Below are positions 8,147-15,627 of a DNA stretch of 64,000 nucleotides, in pieces. The notes under the pieces were generated by a model, which ran no database searches, had not been told where the DNA came from, and worked only from the letters and a program-made list of their open reading frames with translations. The first letter of the stretch is position 1, and each line of letters opens with the position of its first letter. This DNA comes from Fibrobacter succinogenes (GTDB taxonomy: Bacteria > Fibrobacterota > Fibrobacteria > Fibrobacterales > Fibrobacteraceae): positions 1 through 64,000 of the forward strand of contig CACXMH010000007.1 of NCBI GenBank assembly GCA_902768715.1, read 5' to 3'. The position numbers were made by a program, and so were the translations under genes.

Positions 8147-9661
8147 TTACGATTCCGGTTCCGTTTCGGGAGCTTCGCTCTCTTCCTTGGCGGGTTTCAG
8201 GCTTTCGGCTTTGGCAAGCATCTTGCGGGCCTGCACGGCCAGGATATCGCCATCGCCCAGTTCCAGAACCTTGTTGAGCCTTGCGATACCCTGCTCCAAA
8301 TCCCAATTTCTGTTGACCCGGATTTCGCCGATGTTGTAGAGGGCGCGGCGGGCAAGGGTCACGTTGGTTTCTAGGGAAAGACCTTTTTCCAGAAGGACAA
8401 GTGCAGAATCCAGGCTGGTTTTGGATTTGGCCGTTTCGCCCCATTCCAGCCACTGGGCGCTGGGAACCTCGATAAACACGCTGGGGCTGGTCATCAGGTC
8501 CGCAAGTTTCTTGATGGCGGGGGAATCGACGGGGTGTTCCTGCAAGAGGGCGTTCATTGCCTGGCTCAGCGTCCGCTGAGCGGCTTCGTAGTGGGCCTTG
8601 TTGGCCTCGTCCAGTCCCTGGTCTATGAGGGCCCTGTTCCGGGCTTTCCGCGCGGCCATCGGGTTTGCCGCCGCGTTTTTCTTGAGACGTTCTGCCAGGG
8701 CGTCGGCCTGGTGCTCTTGGATGGTCTTGAGCCTGCGGGGAATCTTGCTTCCGGCCAAGGCGCCGAGCCCGAAGGCAACAAGGCTTGCAATGCCCACGGC
8801 GCCGAAAATGCCGCCATTCAGCGCGAAGTTCACCAGGACATCCAAGAAGACGCCAGCGATGGCAATCCCTTTTGTGAGTGCCGAGACCTTGTCGTTGGAG
8901 GGCGGGAACGCTACCGCTCCCAGCATAAAGCAAAGGGCAACACTTGCGCCCATGTAACGCTCCACCGCGTAGTGGTCAAAGAAGGACGTTGCCGTAAAGA
9001 GAGATACGAAAATTCCGCCCACAAGGACAAGCCCTGCCGCAATGCCGGACGCAACTGCTATGCCCCACCGGTCTGAAAGCCTGTAGTAGGCGAAGCAGAA
9101 GAAACCCGCGAACAAAAGGAAGCTCAACACCCCCGGAAAAAGAATCCAGCTGGTTAACAGTCGGTCGTATTCCTCTTCGGCGGGTACAAAGGCCAGACGG
9201 TAGCGCAGGTGTTTGTCGGTGAAGGCCTTGACCCACTTGTTCTGCTCGCGGACAAAGTCGTTTTCTTTAGGATAGTAGTTGTGCTCCTTGATGAACTCTT
9301 CCTTGCCGCCTTTGATTTCCCACCATTCCCTGAATTCCTTTTTCATCTGCTCTACGCGGTCTTCTATCACCAGGGCGCCGTTCTCTTTCAGGTAGCGGTC
9401 TCGGAACTGCTCGAACTCTTCGTTACGGGTCTTCTCGTCGGCCTTGAGGCCAACGGATTCGAACTGTTTGGCCCCTTCGGTTTCCCACCACTGGTCAAAG
9501 GTTTTCTCGATGTTGGATTCCCGCTGTTTCTGCTTGATTTGCGGCGAAAGGGCGGTGACGGCGTTAAATATGCCGATGGCAATCACCAGCCCGAAAACGA
9601 TATAGTGGTGGACCTTGAGTCCTTTCAAAAAATCCTTGACGCTGTTCAAAATGTCTCCCAT
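8147..9661 (-). CDS. Multi-pass membrane protein with C-terminal helical repeats, unknown
   Basis: 504 aa. One hydrophobic helix near residues 19-40 (VHHYIVFGLVIAIGIFNAV) is followed by a charged, Trp-rich helical domain (about 45-165). A cluster of hydrophobic helices (about 170-305) comes next, then an alpha-helical TPR-like region (about 320-480), and finally an acidic tail (EESEAPETEPES). I do not recognise the family. It starts 4 nt after the upstream protein kinase gene, so the pair is likely an operon and the membrane protein may be the kinase's partner or substrate (inference). Confidence 0.7.
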   Translation of the reverse strand: MGDILNSVKDFLKGLKVHHYIVFGLVIAIGIFNAVTALSPQIKQKQRESNIEKTFDQWWETEGAKQFESVGLKADEKTRNEEFEQFRDRYLKENGALVIEDRVEQMKKEFREWWEIKGGKEEFIKEHNYYPKENDFVREQNKWVKAFTDKHLRYRLAFVPAEEEYDRLLTSWILFPGVLSFLLFAGFFCFAYYRLSDRWGIAVASGIAAGLVLVGGIFVSLFTATSFFDHYAVERYMGASVALCFMLGAVAFPPSNDKVSALTKGIAIAGVFLDVLVNFALNGGIFGAVGIASLVAFGLGALAGSKIPRRLKTIQEHQADALAERLKKNAAANPMAARKARNRALIDQGLDEANKAHYEAAQRTLSQAMNALLQEHPVDSPAIKKLADLMTSPSVFIEVPSAQWLEWGETAKSKTSLDSALVLLEKGLSLETNVTLARRALYNIGEIRVNRNWDLEQGIARLNKVLELGDGDILAVQARKMLAKAESLKPAKEESEAPETEPES

Positions 9662-9665
9662 GACA

Positions 9666-10763
9666 CTACCTGTTGTATTCCCTGAGCTGGTTCCACAAGA
9701 AGTCGGTGTTCACGTCCCGGTAACCCAGGGCGTTGACCTTCTCCCTTAATTTATGTGCAATTTCAAAAAGGTTCGGGCAGCTTTGCATCCGCTCGAAACT
9801 GTCAAAAATGGTGAGCCGGTCGATCCATTCCGAAAGTTCCGGGAATCTTGGGTCCTGGAACTTGTTTTCCCGGCCGGTCTTCAGGTATTCCAAATACCGG
9901 TCTGTAATGCGGTAGCCATCTTCGGTAAAGATGTCCATGGCCCGTGGGAACAGTTTTTCGCCGGTGAGGTATTCGTGGACGATGATGCCGAAGCTGAAAT
10001 AATCTACGGAGGGGGAGAGGTTCTCTCCCATGATGGCCTGCTCCGGGGCACTGTAGCAGGGCGTGAGCTGCCCGCCGTACTCGTTCACCGTTTCCCGAAG
10101 TTTCGCCTGGGCATAACCGAAATCGCAAATCAGAATCTTGTGGTTGTTCTTGTGCAGGGGATTCTGGCACAAGAGCAGGTTCTTGGGCTTCAAGTCCTTG
10201 TGGATGACCTGGTAGTAGTGCAGCTGGCTGATGGTGTTGGCCAGGTAGGCTATCTGGGCGATGCGGTGGAGGATCTCGTCGTCGGTGAGCTTTGTCTTGA
10301 ACATCTTGTCCAGGGAGCAGCCCTTGATGAATTCCATCTTGAGGTAGGGGTGCCTACCGGCAAGTCCACCGCCAAAGCTCTGGACCACGCCTTCGATGTT
10401 GGTGGCGCGAATCAGGTTGTTGATGCGGATTTCATCTTGGAAGGCGCTCAAGAGCATGTTCAGACGGTGGAGGCGGTTCTTGCCCGGTGCCGCCCAGAAC
10501 TTGCAGATTTTCACGACGATTTCCCGCTCGCCAAAATGGTCGTTGTAACCGGGATGCTCAATCCAGAAATTTGCCCGATACAGGTTGTTGGTGCCCTCCA
10601 GGGTGAGGGGTTCCACCAGCTCGATTTTTTCCATGGCTCCGCTGTGCAAGAATTCCGGGTTCTGGTCGAACCACCTTTGGTATTCTTCCATGGTGTAATG
10701 TGGCCGGAGTGCCAAGTTTCTCGACACCCTGTCCAAGGACTCTGCAAGGATGTTTCGCAGCAT
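9666..10763 (-). CDS. Hanks-type serine/threonine protein kinase
   Basis: 365-aa soluble eukaryote-like kinase. Catalytic parts are present: VVK (Lys85), the helix C glutamate in FQDEIRINN, HKDLKPKN (188-195; HKD in place of HRD), DFG at 214-216, an APE-like SAPEQ, and VDYFSFGIIVHEYLTG. A clear glycine-rich loop is not obvious. It has no transmembrane segment or sensor repeats, unlike PknB. A TATATTTA box ends 4 nt before the ATG, with no Shine-Dalgarno. It is co-transcribed with the membrane protein gene 4 nt downstream. Confidence 0.85.
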   Translation of the reverse strand: MLRNILAESLDRVSRNLALRPHYTMEEYQRWFDQNPEFLHSGAMEKIELVEPLTLEGTNNLYRANFWIEHPGYNDHFGEREIVVKICKFWAAPGKNRLHRLNMLLSAFQDEIRINNLIRATNIEGVVQSFGGGLAGRHPYLKMEFIKGCSLDKMFKTKLTDDEILHRIAQIAYLANTISQLHYYQVIHKDLKPKNLLLCQNPLHKNNHKILICDFGYAQAKLRETVNEYGGQLTPCYSAPEQAIMGENLSPSVDYFSFGIIVHEYLTGEKLFPRAMDIFTEDGYRITDRYLEYLKTGRENKFQDPRFPELSEWIDRLTIFDSFERMQSCPNLFEIAHKLREKVNALGYRDVNTDFLWNQLREYNR

Positions 10764-10765
10764 GG

Positions 10766-10880
10766 GTTAAATATAGGTAATAGGTAGTAGGTTATAGGGG
10801 TTAGGCTCTACAATCGCGGCTTCGCCGCCCTATAAAGAATTTGCGTAGCAAATGATTATATACCTAAAACCTAAAACCTG
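10766..10880. repeat. Array-hairpin-hairpin-inverse array in kinase/LOG spacer
   Basis: Heptamers TAGGTAA TAGGTAG TAGGTTA (about 10772-10804) are followed by two hairpins, GCGGC-TTC-GCCGC (10816-10828) and ATTTGC-GTA-GCAAAT (10839-10853), and then an inverse array CTAAAAC CTAAAAC (10857-10880). The left edge overlaps the kinase promoter box. Confidence 0.85.
10768..10775 (-). promoter_or_regulatory. -7 box TATATTTA, 4 nt before kinase start
   Basis: On the minus strand TATATTTA ends 4 nt before the ATG at 10763; a leaderless transcript is predicted. Confidence 0.6.
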
Positions 10881-11681
10881 TTATTCCATCGTCTTTTCCA
10901 ACGCTTTGGTAATCACGTTGTAGGCGTCATCTACCGTGTCGCAGAAATGGAACAGCTTGATGTCGTCCTTGTCGATCATTCCTGTTTCGGCCAGATAGTT
11001 CCAGTTGAGAACCTTGTTCCAGTACTTGCTGCCGAAAATGACCACGGGCATGCGGTCGCCGTATTTCTTGGTCTGGATGAGGGTGAGAATTTCGAACATC
11101 TCGTCCAGGGTGCCGAAACCGCCGGGGAAAACTACCATGGCCCTGGCCAGCTTCATGAACCAGTATTTACGGATAAAGAAGTAGCGGAACTGCAGGTTCA
11201 GTTCGTCGTCGATATAGGGGTTGGGGTGCTGCTCGAAGGGGAGCCTGATGTTGAGGCCGACGGAAGAAGTTCCTACGTCGTTGGCGCCCCGGTTGCCCGC
11301 TTCCATGATGCCCGGGCCGCCGCCGGTCATGATGGCAAAACCCTTGTGCTGCTTGTTGGCCCAGCGGCCAAGCTTTGCGCCCAGTTCGTGGGCGGCGTCG
11401 TAGTATTCCGCTACGGTTTCCAGACGTTTAAGGCGGGCCAGTTCCTTTTTGTCCTTGCAGCCCTTCATGCGCTTCTTGATTTCTGCCATGGGCAGCGTGC
11501 GTGCTGAACCGAAGAACACGATGGTGTTCTGCACTCCCTCTTGCTGGAAAATCTGGTTGGGTGCCATGAATTCGGCGATAATCCTGATGGGGCGGCCAAT
11601 TTCACTGTCGATAAAGTCCATGTTGTGGTAAATCATCTTGCCAGGAATTGTCGAAATAGCCTTTTTACCTTTTGCAGCCAT
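10881..11681 (-). CDS. LOG family (lysine decarboxylase-like) protein
   Basis: 266-aa Rossmann-fold protein of the TIGR00730/LOG family, members of which release bases from nucleoside monophosphates (cytokinin-activating type) or act as nucleotide 5'-monophosphate nucleosidases. Both family motifs are present: GGGPGIMEA (about 120-128) and PGGFGTLDE (about 186-194). An N-terminal extension of about 50 residues is longer than in small LOG proteins. A GGAG site precedes the ATG at 11681. It is transcribed alone. Confidence 0.85.
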   Translation of the reverse strand: MAAKGKKAISTIPGKMIYHNMDFIDSEIGRPIRIIAEFMAPNQIFQQEGVQNTIVFFGSARTLPMAEIKKRMKGCKDKKELARLKRLETVAEYYDAAHELGAKLGRWANKQHKGFAIMTGGGPGIMEAGNRGANDVGTSSVGLNIRLPFEQHPNPYIDDELNLQFRYFFIRKYWFMKLARAMVVFPGGFGTLDEMFEILTLIQTKKYGDRMPVVIFGSKYWNKVLNWNYLAETGMIDKDDIKLFHFCDTVDDAYNVITKALEKTME

Positions 11682-11758
11682 GGTAGTCTCCTTTGCTTAT
11701 CTTTTCCTATGACAAAATACCTTAAGAATGGGCAAAAAGCAACAAAAAAACACTTTTT

Positions 11759-11790
11759 TTTGCTTTCATTTGAAAAATTCGTTATATTTA
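11759..11790 (+). promoter_or_regulatory. Complete TTTG-N20-TATATTTA promoter
   Basis: TTTG at 11759-11762 and TATATTTA at 11783-11790 are separated by 20 nt, the spacing of Bacteroidetes -33/-7 promoters. The ATG of the next gene begins 4 nt later, so transcription is expected to start at the start codon. Confidence 0.7.
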
Positions 11791-11794
11791 GGGT

Positions 11795-12007
11795 ATGCTC
11801 GTAAAAATCTGGACAGACAGCTTTATCATCACCGGCGAAATCGACACCCTCCGTGACGAGCGCCTTACCGACTACATCCGCGAGAACAAGGACTTTATCG
11901 CCGTAACCCAGGTGAAGGTCAGCGACAAGACCGAAAAGGATTTGTTCCGCACCCACTTCTTGAACGTGAGCACCCGTCACATCGAGATTATCTTACCGGC
12001 GGAGTAG
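11795..12007 (+). CDS. Small conserved protein, DUF6812-like
   Basis: 70 aa, no signal peptide or membrane segment; pattern of a small beta protein (VKIWTDSFIITGEI..., FIAVTQVKV..., RHIEIILP). It recalls short conserved proteins annotated as DUF6812, whose function is unknown to me. It has no Shine-Dalgarno and its promoter sits directly against the ATG. It is convergent with the SNF2 helicase gene. Confidence 0.75.
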   Translation: MLVKIWTDSFIITGEIDTLRDERLTDYIRENKDFIAVTQVKVSDKTEKDLFRTHFLNVSTRHIEIILPAE

Positions 12008-12020
12008 TTTAGCCCGTGGC

Positions 12021-15000
12021 CTAGCCTGCCGGGTTTTCTGTGCTGTCTAGCCGGAACACCTGGGAAAGTTCGCTGTCGCTCAGGTCCGCAAGCCAGGTCT
12101 CTCCTGCGCTCACCGTCATTTCGGCAATCGCCTTCTTGGTTTCCAGGAGGGCGTTAATTTTTTCCTCGAAGGTTCCCTTGGTGATGAACCGGTGGACCTG
12201 CACGTTCCGGGTCTGGCCAATGCGGAAGGCCCGGTCGGTGGCCTGGGCCTCGATGGCGGGGTTCCACCACAGGTCGTAATGGATGACCTGGGAGGCGGCG
12301 GTGAGGTTCAGGCCCGTGCCGCCCGCCTTTAAAGAAAGTATCAGCACCTTGGATTCGGGGTCCTGCTGGAAGGAGTCCACCATGTTTTTGCGCTGGGTCT
12401 GGCTGCAGCCCCCGTGGTAGAAATCTACGGAAATGCCCAGTTCCTTTTCGATGGATTCCTTCAGCAAAAATCCCATTTCGGCGAACTGGGTAAAGATGAG
12501 GGTCTTTTCGCCCTGCTCCTGGATGGAGGTGAGCAGGTCCAGGAGCATCTGGAGCTTGCCGGAGGAAAGGGCCTGGCCTGGATCCTTCGCACTGGCGTGC
12601 TCAGGATGACGATTTTCAGCATCATCTCTCTCGTCTCTCGTCTCTCGTCTCTCGTCTAACCCCTTCAAGAACGTGGCGGGATGGTTGCAGATCTGCTTGA
12701 GGGCAAGAATCATTTGCAAGATGAGCCCCTTCCGCTTGAATAGCCCGTGGGAATCCTGCGATATTTCGGCCAGCTGCTTTTCTTCTTCCAGCATGGCCAT
12801 GAACTTGTCCAGGGTCTGCTTGTAAAGGGCCGCCTGGGTGGCCGTAAGCTCGGCGTATTCGTTCTGGATAATCTTGTCGGGCAGGTCGCTGATGATGTTC
12901 TTGTCCGTCTTGAGTCGGCGGAGCATGAAGGGGGCGGTAATCTTCTTGAAGGTCTCGGCGGCCACCTTGTCGCCGTTCTTCTGGATAGGCGTCTCGTATT
13001 TTTCCCGGAATTCCTGGGCGCTGGGGAAGAACCCCCGGTTTGCAAAGTCCATGATGGTCCAGAATTCCATGAGGCGGTTTTCCACGGGAGTGCCGCTCAT
13101 GGCGATTTTCACGGGGGCCAGCATGCTGCGTAAAAGCTTGCTCTGGTCGCTGTCCGCGTTCTTGATGTTCTGGGCCTCGTCGATGACCACCGCATGCCAG
13201 GTGGCCGCTTTCAAAAGTTCGAAGTCCTTGCGGAAGGTGGCGTAGGTGGTGAGCAAAATGTCGGAATTGAACTTTTGCAGGTCCCGGTTTCCGCCGTGGT
13301 AGGCGGTGAAGGTGAGGGCCGGGGCAAACTTCTTGATTTCTACCTGCCAGTTGCACAGCAGTCCCGCGGGCATCACCACCAGGGCCTTGTGCTCCTGGAG
13401 TTTTCCTTCTTCCTTGATTTTCAGCAGGTAGGCGATAACCTGGAGGGTCTTGCCCAGGCCCATGTCGTCGGCAAGAATACAGCCGAAACCGATTTCCAGG
13501 TTCTTGTACATCCAGGAGTAGCCCCGCTTCTGGTAGGGGCGTAGCGTGGCGTTCAGGCCTTCGGGCAGCGGGATTTCCGTCTCGCCCCGCCAGGCGTCAA
13601 TCTGGGCCTTGGTCTCTTCGGTCAGGGTGATGGGCACGCCGTCGCAATCGCCGGTAAGGGCCGCCTGCACCAGCTTGGACTGTGTGGCCTGGGCCTGCTC
13701 CTTGGGGGCTTCCACCTGTTTCTTGATTTCTTCGATGTCCTGGGCCGAAATCTCGATGTATTCCGACTTGTATTTTAACAGACCGTCTGCCTGTGCGGCC
13801 AGTTCCAGAAATTCCTGTGGCGAAATCTGCTCGTCGCCCAGGGCCACCTGCCAGTCAAAGTCTAGCAGGTCTCCTGCAGAGAACATCCCGAAACTCATGC
13901 TTCCCTGGAGCCGCATCTTGGCCTTGGGCTTGTTGATGTGCAAGAGCTTTTCGGGAATCTCCGTGCGGATTCCCATAATCTCGAGTTTCTTGAGGCAGTC
14001 CTGCAAAAACTGGAGCAGCTTTGCCCCCTGCATGACCACGGGAGTTTCGCCACGGCTGTCCAGGTAGGCTTCTAGCGGCTTGAAAAATTCCGCCACCCCG
14101 TAGAGGATTTTCTGCAGGGATACGAGCCTGGAATCGTTTGTCTGGAATAGAGTTGCAAGGCGCGCTCCATCTACAAAGACTTCCAGGGACACGTCGTCGC
14201 CGGACTCCCACGCCTTGAAAAGAATCTGGCTCCGCAGGTCGAAATGCCCGAACACCGAGAACCACTGCCGGATTTTTCCGGGAATGGCATGCCCGCTGGC
14301 ACCCAACTTTCCGGAAACTCCGTCAAAGAAAAAACTCAGCAGGTTCCCGTGGTTGGACTTGACCGGCCGCTTGTAGGTCCGGGCAAAACGGAGCAGCGCC
14401 CCGATAAACAGCGAAAGCACGTGGAGGGCGGGGGAGTCGATTTCCAGGTATTCTTCGTCCTTGGCGGTAAAGGCGAACTTTTCGGGGGCCTTCTGTTCCA
14501 GCTGGTCCACCAGCGCCTTGATTTCGGGAATAAATGTGGTGGGGAGCCAGCGCATCTGGGCTGTGTCCCGCTGGACCCAGAAAATCTGCGGGTAAATGCA
14601 GCCCTTGCGCACCAGGTGGAATGCCGTGAGGAGCGAAAGGTGCAGGTAACGCACCGTGTAGTGGTGCCACGAAAAGTTCCCCGGCGAAATGCAGCACAGG
14701 GCTCCCATGAGTCCCGCCACCGCAAGCCCCGACTGGATGATGGCCCCGTCTTTCTCCTGCTGGAAGCTCCAGTGCCAGGGCGCCTTGTGGAAAAGCTTCA
14801 AGTTTTCCCCTTCCATCAGGAAGGTCTTGAAGTTGTAGGCCCTGAAATGTTCCGTGAAGGTCTTGAAATCTTCGTAGCCCGAAAGAAAATCCGTGCAGGA
14901 GGTGAGCTCGTCGGCGTAGCTCTTGCGGAAATTGCCGGCAGGGCAAAAGTCCGGAAAGTTCGGCAGCATGGCGGGCAATATGCGGGAATAGTCCTTCAGG

Positions 15001-15116
15001 CTCTCGAAATCGAAATCCGGGAGCCTCGGGTGTGGCTCCAGGGTGCGCACGCTCTCGAGGACCTGCACCAGGGCAGGTTCATTCGGCACGCTTGATTCAA
15101 GAGCCTCTTCGACCAT
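12021..15116 (-). CDS. SNF2/RapA-type helicase-like ATPase
   Basis: Large double-stranded-DNA translocase of the SNF2 family (1031 aa from this start). Motif I is ADDMGLGKT, motif II is DEAQ in VVIDEAQNIKN, and motif III, SGTPVENR, follows. The C-terminal lobe has GGTGLNL and the motif VI segment DRAFRIGQTRNVQVHR. The N-terminal 450 residues are a poorly conserved SWIM-less region. ATG 15116 was chosen because a TATATTTG box lies 7 nt upstream; ATG 15170 and a longer frame to 15284 are alternatives. A repeat-derived insert lies between the two lobes (see 12578-12658). Confidence 0.9.
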   Translation of the reverse strand: MVEEALESSVPNEPALVQVLESVRTLEPHPRLPDFDFESLKDYSRILPAMLPNFPDFCPAGNFRKSYADELTSCTDFLSGYEDFKTFTEHFRAYNFKTFLMEGENLKLFHKAPWHWSFQQEKDGAIIQSGLAVAGLMGALCCISPGNFSWHHYTVRYLHLSLLTAFHLVRKGCIYPQIFWVQRDTAQMRWLPTTFIPEIKALVDQLEQKAPEKFAFTAKDEEYLEIDSPALHVLSLFIGALLRFARTYKRPVKSNHGNLLSFFFDGVSGKLGASGHAIPGKIRQWFSVFGHFDLRSQILFKAWESGDDVSLEVFVDGARLATLFQTNDSRLVSLQKILYGVAEFFKPLEAYLDSRGETPVVMQGAKLLQFLQDCLKKLEIMGIRTEIPEKLLHINKPKAKMRLQGSMSFGMFSAGDLLDFDWQVALGDEQISPQEFLELAAQADGLLKYKSEYIEISAQDIEEIKKQVEAPKEQAQATQSKLVQAALTGDCDGVPITLTEETKAQIDAWRGETEIPLPEGLNATLRPYQKRGYSWMYKNLEIGFGCILADDMGLGKTLQVIAYLLKIKEEGKLQEHKALVVMPAGLLCNWQVEIKKFAPALTFTAYHGGNRDLQKFNSDILLTTYATFRKDFELLKAATWHAVVIDEAQNIKNADSDQSKLLRSMLAPVKIAMSGTPVENRLMEFWTIMDFANRGFFPSAQEFREKYETPIQKNGDKVAAETFKKITAPFMLRRLKTDKNIISDLPDKIIQNEYAELTATQAALYKQTLDKFMAMLEEEKQLAEISQDSHGLFKRKGLILQMILALKQICNHPATFLKGLDERRETRDERDDAENRHPEHASAKDPGQALSSGKLQMLLDLLTSIQEQGEKTLIFTQFAEMGFLLKESIEKELGISVDFYHGGCSQTQRKNMVDSFQQDPESKVLILSLKAGGTGLNLTAASQVIHYDLWWNPAIEAQATDRAFRIGQTRNVQVHRFITKGTFEEKINALLETKKAIAEMTVSAGETWLADLSDSELSQVFRLDSTENPAG
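12578..12658 (-). repeat. Repeat insert inside SNF2 gene (heptamers plus palindrome)
   Basis: In the sense direction, four GACGAGA-type 7-nt units (12624-12657) are followed by GTCATCCTGAGC...GCGAAGGATCC (12578-12610, pal-B). They encode a charged stretch with RRETRDERDD and RHPEHASAKDPGQ just before the conserved SGKL segment. The frame stays open. Confidence 0.85.
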
Positions 15117-15123
15117 AGCGGGC

Positions 15124-15131
15124 CAAATATA
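15124..15131 (-). promoter_or_regulatory. -7 box TATATTTG upstream of SNF2 gene
   Basis: Minus-strand TATATTTG is a perfect TAnnTTTG match, 7 nt before the ATG at 15116. Confidence 0.55.
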
Positions 15132-15357
15132 GCAAACCGGATGGTCCTTTTTTGACAATTCGGTGCTCATCTGTGTATTTTGTATATTCTCCCGCCCTGC
15201 GTCATCCTTGACCGACTCTGTATCGAAGCGATGGAGGTGGGAGGGGTTCATACAGTTCTCGCCAACACTTGTTGAAGTGTGCAAGTCGGGGGTTGGATTT
15301 CACACCCCTTTACGTGTTCGGCTCAAATAATCTATTTTAAACAAAAAGAGGCAATAT

Positions 15358-15627
15358 ATGCGAATCAAGAACGGTTTTGTGCTGCGGGAGGTCTGCGGCG
15401 AGCAGGTGATTATGGGCGAGGGCATCGGGGCTCTCGATTTCGGCAAGCTCTTGTGCCTGAACGAGACGGCGGCGTTTCTCTGGAGTGCTGCCGTTAAGCA
15501 GGGGGCTTTCACGGTAGAAACGCTGACAGACGCCCTCTGCGGGGAATACGAGGTGGAGCGCGACCGGGCCCTCTCCGACGTGAAGGCCATTGTAGAAAGC
15601 TGGCAGAAGGTGAACGTGCTGGAATGA
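15358..15627 (+). CDS. PqqD-like (RRE-fold) small protein
   Basis: 89 aa with the PqqD family pattern: MRIKNGFVLREVCGEQVIMGEG at the N-terminus (first strands), LNETAAFLW in the middle, and a C-terminal winged-helix part with LTDALCGEYEVERDRALSDV. PqqD domains bind leader peptides of ribosomally made peptides, but no precursor peptide or radical-SAM gene is adjacent. AGAGGC precedes the ATG. Its stop overlaps the ABC exporter start (ATGA), so both are translated from one mRNA. Stand-alone PqqD proteins beside exporters are frequent in Bacteroidetes (recalled, not checked). Confidence 0.85.
   Translation: MRIKNGFVLREVCGEQVIMGEGIGALDFGKLLCLNETAAFLWSAAVKQGAFTVETLTDALCGEYEVERDRALSDVKAIVESWQKVNVLE

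Noticed and set aside
15117-15284. Longer SNF2 start at 15284 or 15170
   Set aside because: The upstream part has no conserved look and crosses a promoter box; 15116 fits better, though 15170 cannot be excluded.
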